From NCBI GenBank assembly GCA_900756035.1, contig CAAEIR010000408.1, positions 1-8,228 of the forward strand: DNA of 8,228 nucleotides, written 5' to 3'. The translations under genes and the position numbers were made by a program. The DNA comes from an uncultured Anaerostipes sp. (lineage in GTDB: Bacteria; Bacillota; Clostridia; Lachnospirales; Lachnospiraceae). Below the pieces are notes generated by a model, which was given only the letters and a program-made list of their open reading frames with translations, did no database searches and was not told where the DNA came from. Positions 5,182-8,228 of this stretch are shown here, piece after piece (positions within the stretch are counted from its first letter, which is position 1; each line of letters starts with the position of its first letter).

Positions 5182-6807
5182 TTGTTGATTAAAGGAAGAA
5201 TATGTAATTCTTGCAAAAGTGAAATACAGAGAAGTGAATTAGATAAAAATTATTCAATTTGCCCTCGTTGTGGATATTACATGAGATTTCACGCCAAAAA
5301 ACGTATATTATCGTTAGCAGATAAGAATTCCTTTCATGAGTGGGATGCTGATATGAAATGGGATAACCCATTAGATGACAATATATATGTAAAAAAATTA
5401 CAAGACACAACTGCTAAGCATAGTTTGAATGATGCAATAGTTACAGGTGAGATGAATATTCAGGGAATACATGTTGCTATTGGAGTAATGGATTCAAGAT
5501 TTATGATGGCTAGTATGGGACGAGTCGTAGGCGAAAAAGTTACTAGGTTATTTGAAAAAGCAACAAAGAAAAAATTACCTGTTATATTGTTTTGTTGTTC
5601 TGGGGGTGCACGAATGCAAGAGGGAATTATTGCATTAATGCAAATGGAAAAAACAGTGGCTGCTGTAAGAAGACATAGCGATATAGGATGTTTGTATATT
5701 TCTGTGTTGACAAATCCGACAATGGGAGGAGTGACTGCAAGCTTTGCAATGTTGGCTGATATTATTCTTGCAGAAAGAGGGGCTGTAATTGGTTTTGCAG
5801 GTGCTAGAGTTATTGAACAGAATACAGGACAAAATCTTCCAGAGGAATTTCAAACTTCAGAATTTCAAAAAACACACGGATTTGTTGATGCCATTGTAGG
5901 AAGAGAAAATTTAAAAGAAGATTTATTGCATATATTAAAAATTCATACTGCAACCAAAAAAGAAATAAAGAATCTTCCAAGAACCAAAATAAAATCAGTA
6001 TATGTTGAAAATAGAATGGAACAGAAGACAGCATGGGACAAAGTTCTTCTGGCTCGTTCAAGGGAGAGGCCTACTAGTATGGAATATATTAGTTGGTTGT
6101 TTGAGGGTTTTTATGAATTGTGTGGTGATCGTATTTCTGGTGATGACCATGCAATTGTTGGTGGTATTGCAACATTTAAAGGATGCCCAGTAACTGTTAT
6201 TGGACATCAAAAAGGAAAAAACTCAATGGGAGATGCAATTTATCGAAATTGGGGAATGCCTGCTCCGCACGGATATAGAAAAGTATTACGTCTTGTAAAG
6301 CAGGCGGAGAAATTTCGTAGACCAGTTGTTTTTTTTGTGGATACCATTGGAGCAGCTTGTGGGAAAGAAGCAGAAGAGGGTGGACAAGGTATTGCAATAG
6401 CCGACTTATTACAGGAGTTAAGTGTTTTGAAAACTCCAATTTTATCAATTGTAATAGGTGAAGGTGGAAGTGGAGGTGCACTTGCGTTAGGAATAGGAAA
6501 TGAGGTATGGATGCTTGAAAATGCGGTATATTCGATTTTGACACCAGAAGGATATGCTAGTATTTTGTGGAGAGATAATTCTAAAGCACCAGAAGCAGCA
6601 CTACTAATGAAATTAGAGGCAAGTGATTTGTATAAAATGGGTATTATAGACAGAATAATTCAGGAGAAAGAACCTATAACCAAAAATGATATGAAAAAAG
6701 TATGTACGGTTCTTGAGAGGCATATTTCTAATTTCTTAATTAGGTATTCAAAAAAATCAACAACATATATAGTTAATGAACGATATCAAAAATTTAGAAA
6801 ATACTGA
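5182..6807 (+). CDS. accDA: Fused acetyl-CoA carboxylase carboxyltransferase (beta-alpha, AccD-AccA)
   Basis: This 541-residue chain joins both carboxyltransferase subunits, which transfer CO2 from carboxybiotin to acetyl-CoA to make malonyl-CoA. The AccD part (about 1-265) begins with a zinc ribbon, Cys8, Cys11, Cys27 and Cys30, then has the crotonase-fold motifs CCSGGARMQEG (138-148) and TNPTMGGVTASF. A short linker leads into the AccA part (about 283-520), with VIGHQKGKN (339-347), NWGMPAPHGYRK, GEGGSGGALALG (427-438) and LTPEGYASILW. AccA normally has a longer N-terminal helical region; only its end (AWDKVLLARSRERP) remains. The motifs look intact. Start is TTG, at 5182 or, with better spacing (six bases) from AAGGTGGG, at 5185. 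No biotin carrier (AccB) or biotin carboxylase (AccC) gene is in view, so it must use partners elsewhere. With a condensation-domain gene nearby, it is probably a dedicated malonyl-CoA supply for a specialised product rather than the housekeeping copy. This role is inference. Confidence 0.92.
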   Translation: MLIKGRICNSCKSEIQRSELDKNYSICPRCGYYMRFHAKKRILSLADKNSFHEWDADMKWDNPLDDNIYVKKLQDTTAKHSLNDAIVTGEMNIQGIHVAIGVMDSRFMMASMGRVVGEKVTRLFEKATKKKLPVILFCCSGGARMQEGIIALMQMEKTVAAVRRHSDIGCLYISVLTNPTMGGVTASFAMLADIILAERGAVIGFAGARVIEQNTGQNLPEEFQTSEFQKTHGFVDAIVGRENLKEDLLHILKIHTATKKEIKNLPRTKIKSVYVENRMEQKTAWDKVLLARSRERPTSMEYISWLFEGFYELCGDRISGDDHAIVGGIATFKGCPVTVIGHQKGKNSMGDAIYRNWGMPAPHGYRKVLRLVKQAEKFRRPVVFFVDTIGAACGKEAEEGGQGIAIADLLQELSVLKTPILSIVIGEGGSGGALALGIGNEVWMLENAVYSILTPEGYASILWRDNSKAPEAALLMKLEASDLYKMGIIDRIIQEKEPITKNDMKKVCTVLERHISNFLIRYSKKSTTYIVNERYQKFRKY

Positions 6808-6813
6808 ATGTAA

Positions 6814-6840
6814 AAAACAATGTATGTAGTATATTGTTTT
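6814..6840 (+). terminator. Probable terminator after the AccDA gene
   Basis: AAAACAATGTA (6814-6824) pairs with TATATTGTTTT (6830-6840) around TGTAG, giving an 11-base AT-rich stem with one G-U pair that ends in four Ts. It starts seven bases after the 6807 stop. The stem is weak in GC content, so termination may be partial. Confidence 0.5.
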
Positions 6841-7043
6841 CAACTTAACACGTTAGAACAAAAAGTGTATGAGCTATTCGAAAAAACGTTTATTAACGGA
6901 GACGGGGAATTTTCATATTTCTATTTTTTGATATATGTGCAAAAGATGTGTATGTGCTGGAATATTGTAGCAGTACAGTTTCTTTAAATGTATACAATTA
7001 TTATAAAATCAGTGCGATACATATCAAAAAACATACTTTATAG
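6820..7043 (+). pseudogene. Frameshifted remnant resembling an acyl/peptidyl carrier protein
   Basis: The stretch between the AccDA and membrane-protein genes has no intact long frame, but two pieces join into a carrier-protein-like pattern. Piece 1, open from ATG 6820, gives NTLEQKVYELFEKTF (helix-I-like), then NGDGEFSYFYF, and stops at 6985-6987. One extra T in the T6 run at 6924-6929 would move reading into piece 2: FFDICAKDVYVLEYCSS, then VSLNVYNYYKISAIHIKK, stopping at 7041-7043. Carrier proteins have FFDLGxxS followed by a Leu/Val-rich helix and a late helix like this. Here the glycine is Cys and the phosphopantetheine serine is Asp, so even the repaired frame would not carry an arm. 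The ATG has no ribosome site and sits inside the terminator hairpin. It fits a decayed carrier gene; chance resemblance in AT-rich DNA is the alternative. Confidence 0.35.
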
Positions 7044-7073
7044 TTACAAGATATAAAAAGAGAAAAAAGATAT

Positions 7074-7100
7074 AAACAATAGATTTATTATATTGTTTTT
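7074..7100 (+). terminator. Second AACAAT-type hairpin, terminator-like
   Basis: AAACAATA (7074-7081) pairs with TATTGTTT (7091-7098) around a nine-base loop and is followed by two more Ts. It resembles the hairpin at 6814-6840 in sequence (ACAAT and ATTGTTTT arms). It lies between the carrier-like remnant and the membrane-protein gene. AT-rich and weak, so function is uncertain. The rest of 7101-7157 is AT-rich leader; I see no well-spaced promoter there. Confidence 0.35.
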
Positions 7101-7157
7101 AGTTGAATTATTAGAGATTTTGTTAGAGTAAATATAATAATAAAAAGGAGATTAACT

Positions 7158-7625
7158 ATGTTTATTTTAGTTTTAATTGCAGCAGGAATCGTGACAGGGG
7201 TAATCCATCAGGTGAACATCGGATTCGGAGATGTTTCTTCGGTATGCTCTACATTGTTATTGCATCAGTTCGTAGTAACTTTTGGATTATTAGGGATTAT
7301 TGGAACAATAACAAACATCATTAAAGCAGAAGATAACGCAAAGATGCTTGGCTGGCCAGGTGGACCATTCCAGATTAAGTATGGTTTCTCACAGTTGGGC
7401 TTAGGTGTGATGGGAGTTCTTTGCATTTGGTTCAGAGGAGGATTCTGGTTAGGAACATTAGTAAGTATGTACATCTATGGTGTAAGTGGTTTATGGTCAC
7501 ATATAGCAGAGATGAAACGCCAAGGAAAACCAACAGTTAATGATATTGGAAATTTGATTATTGATGTTATTTATCAGGTATTTTTAACAGTTTTATCAGT
7601 TTATGCAGGTGGCATTTGGGTTTAA
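7158..7625 (+). CDS. Small polytopic membrane protein, DUF6790-like
   Basis: This 155-residue integral membrane protein has hydrophobic segments at about 1-18, 31-55, 75-92, 95-115 and 128-154, with few charges between them. The motif GWPGGPFQIKYGFSQLGLGV (65-84) followed by GVLCIWFRGGFWLGT resembles what I recall of DUF6790 proteins (GWP.GSPFQ.E.GFANL, then a conserved GxLCxW). The function of that family is not known to me. AAAAAGGAG ends eight bases before the ATG, a strong ribosome site. The gene uses more C/G-ending codons (TTC, GGA, AAC, GCA) than the AT-rich genes on either side, which suggests a different origin or higher expression. It is followed after 14 bases by the condensation-domain gene, so the two are probably cotranscribed. 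A role in export or membrane-linked modification of a product is possible but unsupported. Confidence 0.85.
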   Translation: MFILVLIAAGIVTGVIHQVNIGFGDVSSVCSTLLLHQFVVTFGLLGIIGTITNIIKAEDNAKMLGWPGGPFQIKYGFSQLGLGVMGVLCIWFRGGFWLGTLVSMYIYGVSGLWSHIAEMKRQGKPTVNDIGNLIIDVIYQVFLTVLSVYAGGIWV

Positions 7626-7639
7626 GGATGGAGAATAAT

Positions 7640-8140
7640 ATGTCATACAGATTTGAAATGAGTGAAGTACAAAAGGGAATTTACTTTGATTGTTATGCTG
7701 GATCAAGCAACGATTATAATATTGTACTTAGTTTGAAAGTAAAAAAATTAGAAATAAACACTTTGGAGTATGCGATAAACCTTGCTGCTTCAGAACAGGA
7801 AACATTACATTTGAATGTATACAATGAAAATGATGAAATTGCATTTCAATATAATGATCAGATTTCAGTTAAAGTTGCATGTGTTAAAAGTAGGGATAAT
7901 CAAGAGACAGAAAATCTAGCAAAGACCTTTTTTCTAACACCATTTGATATGAGTACAGCACCACTTCTTAAAGTAGAGTATATAGAAGAAAAAGATAATT
8001 ATTATCTATTGGTGTGTATGCATCATTTAATTGCTGATGGAATCTCAGCTGATATATTTATAAAGAGAGTGTTTGAAATATATCACGGAATGATTAAAGG
8101 GACTCCTTTTTCTATGGAAATAGATAACAACTATAAATGA
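7640..8140 (+). pseudogene. N-terminal third of an NRPS-type condensation domain, ended by frameshift
   Basis: This 166-codon frame holds the start of a condensation domain, which joins an acyl or aminoacyl group to the amine of the next carrier-bound unit. I chose ATG 7640 because GGATGGAG (7626-7633) precedes it by six bases; ATG 7628 and TTG 7616 are alternatives without good ribosome sites. Visible motifs are the C1-like start MSEVQKGIYFD (7-17), a weak C2-like region (about 50-62), FFLTPFDMSTAPLLKVEYI (97-115), and the C3 catalytic motif HHLIADG at 128-134 (second His129, Asp133, Gly134). A full domain has about 430-450 residues, so about two thirds are missing. At the TGA (8138-8140), removing one A from the AAA at 8135-8137 would continue the frame as NEQVRDFA, which fits this part of the family, before another stop at 8160-8162. 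It is either a decaying gene or has base errors near the window's edge. Confidence 0.75.
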
Positions 8141-8228
8141 GCAAGTTCGTGATTTTGCATAAAAGAAAGACACCTTGAATTCGATAGTGTTGTATAATGA
8201 AAGTGCCAAAACAAACATTTGCAACATT

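Noticed and set aside
5163..5192. Nine-codon leader ORF (MKKRWDIVD) overlapping the AccDA start
   Set aside because: It has no ribosome site of its own and contains the AccDA ribosome site. No attenuator stem or run of regulatory codons follows.
7133..7138. TATAAT upstream of the membrane-protein gene as its promoter
   Set aside because: No -35 at normal spacing, and transcription would start in the ribosome site at about 7145. The perfect hexamer is unsurprising in such AT-rich DNA.
8175..8198. TTGAAT and TATAAT pair near the window end as a promoter
   Set aside because: The spacing is only 12 bases, and the region fits better as broken condensation-domain coding sequence.
8045..8227. Minus-strand frame at the window end
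   Set aside because: Low-complexity translation opposite a recognisable condensation domain, with no ribosome site support. It is a shadow of the plus-strand gene.
4027..8228. CRISPR array, tRNA or rRNA genes in the AT-rich half
   Set aside because: No regularly spaced direct repeats and no tRNA- or rRNA-like conserved stretches were seen on either strand.

Overview
The window looks like part of a low-GC Firmicute genome, most likely a gut Clostridia/Lachnospiraceae-type organism. This rests on strong AGGAGG-type ribosome sites, a Tn1549/CTn-like conjugative-element gene set, SpoVG-family domains and a bacterial group II intron. The species cannot be fixed from the sequence. The window starts inside the 3' end of a group II intron and ends inside a broken condensation-domain gene, so both flanks are incomplete.

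Region 1 (1-4026), all on the plus strand, is the accessory end of an integrative conjugative element (ICE). A group II intron tail (domains V and VI, 3' end near 98) is followed by the C-terminal 284 codons of what looks like the large SNF2-helicase/DNA-methylase ICE protein. Then come a class D-like sortase, two tandem paralogous small proteins of unknown function, a protein with two SpoVG domains, and a long coiled-coil protein (possibly DUF6674). The first four genes overlap or nearly overlap. The last two are each preceded by a hairpin beside the ribosome site. A rho-independent terminator (4084-4117) closes the block.

Region 2 (about 4118-8228) is visibly more AT-rich and holds different kinds of genes: a complete tyrosine recombinase, a promoter region with inverted repeats, a fused acetyl-CoA carboxylase carboxyltransferase (AccD and AccA in one chain), a frameshifted stretch resembling an acyl/peptidyl carrier protein, a small DUF6790-like membrane protein, and the N-terminal third of an NRPS-type condensation domain that ends in a frameshift. 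I read this as the edge of a specialised-metabolite (acyl/peptide) gene cluster carried as cargo next to the ICE. The carboxyltransferase would help supply malonyl-CoA, and the carrier and condensation domains would belong to the assembly line. That pathway is inference.

The most interesting signal is at 4994-5154. Directly after the recombinase gene lies a near-perfect 31-bp palindrome. Its central 14 bp recur, inverted, about 130 bp downstream, exactly over the -10 region of the promoter serving the AccDA gene. A tyrosine recombinase, two inverted copies of a crossover-like core and a consensus promoter between them are the parts expected of an invertible promoter (phase switch) controlling the metabolic cluster. 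An operator or decayed attachment site remains possible.
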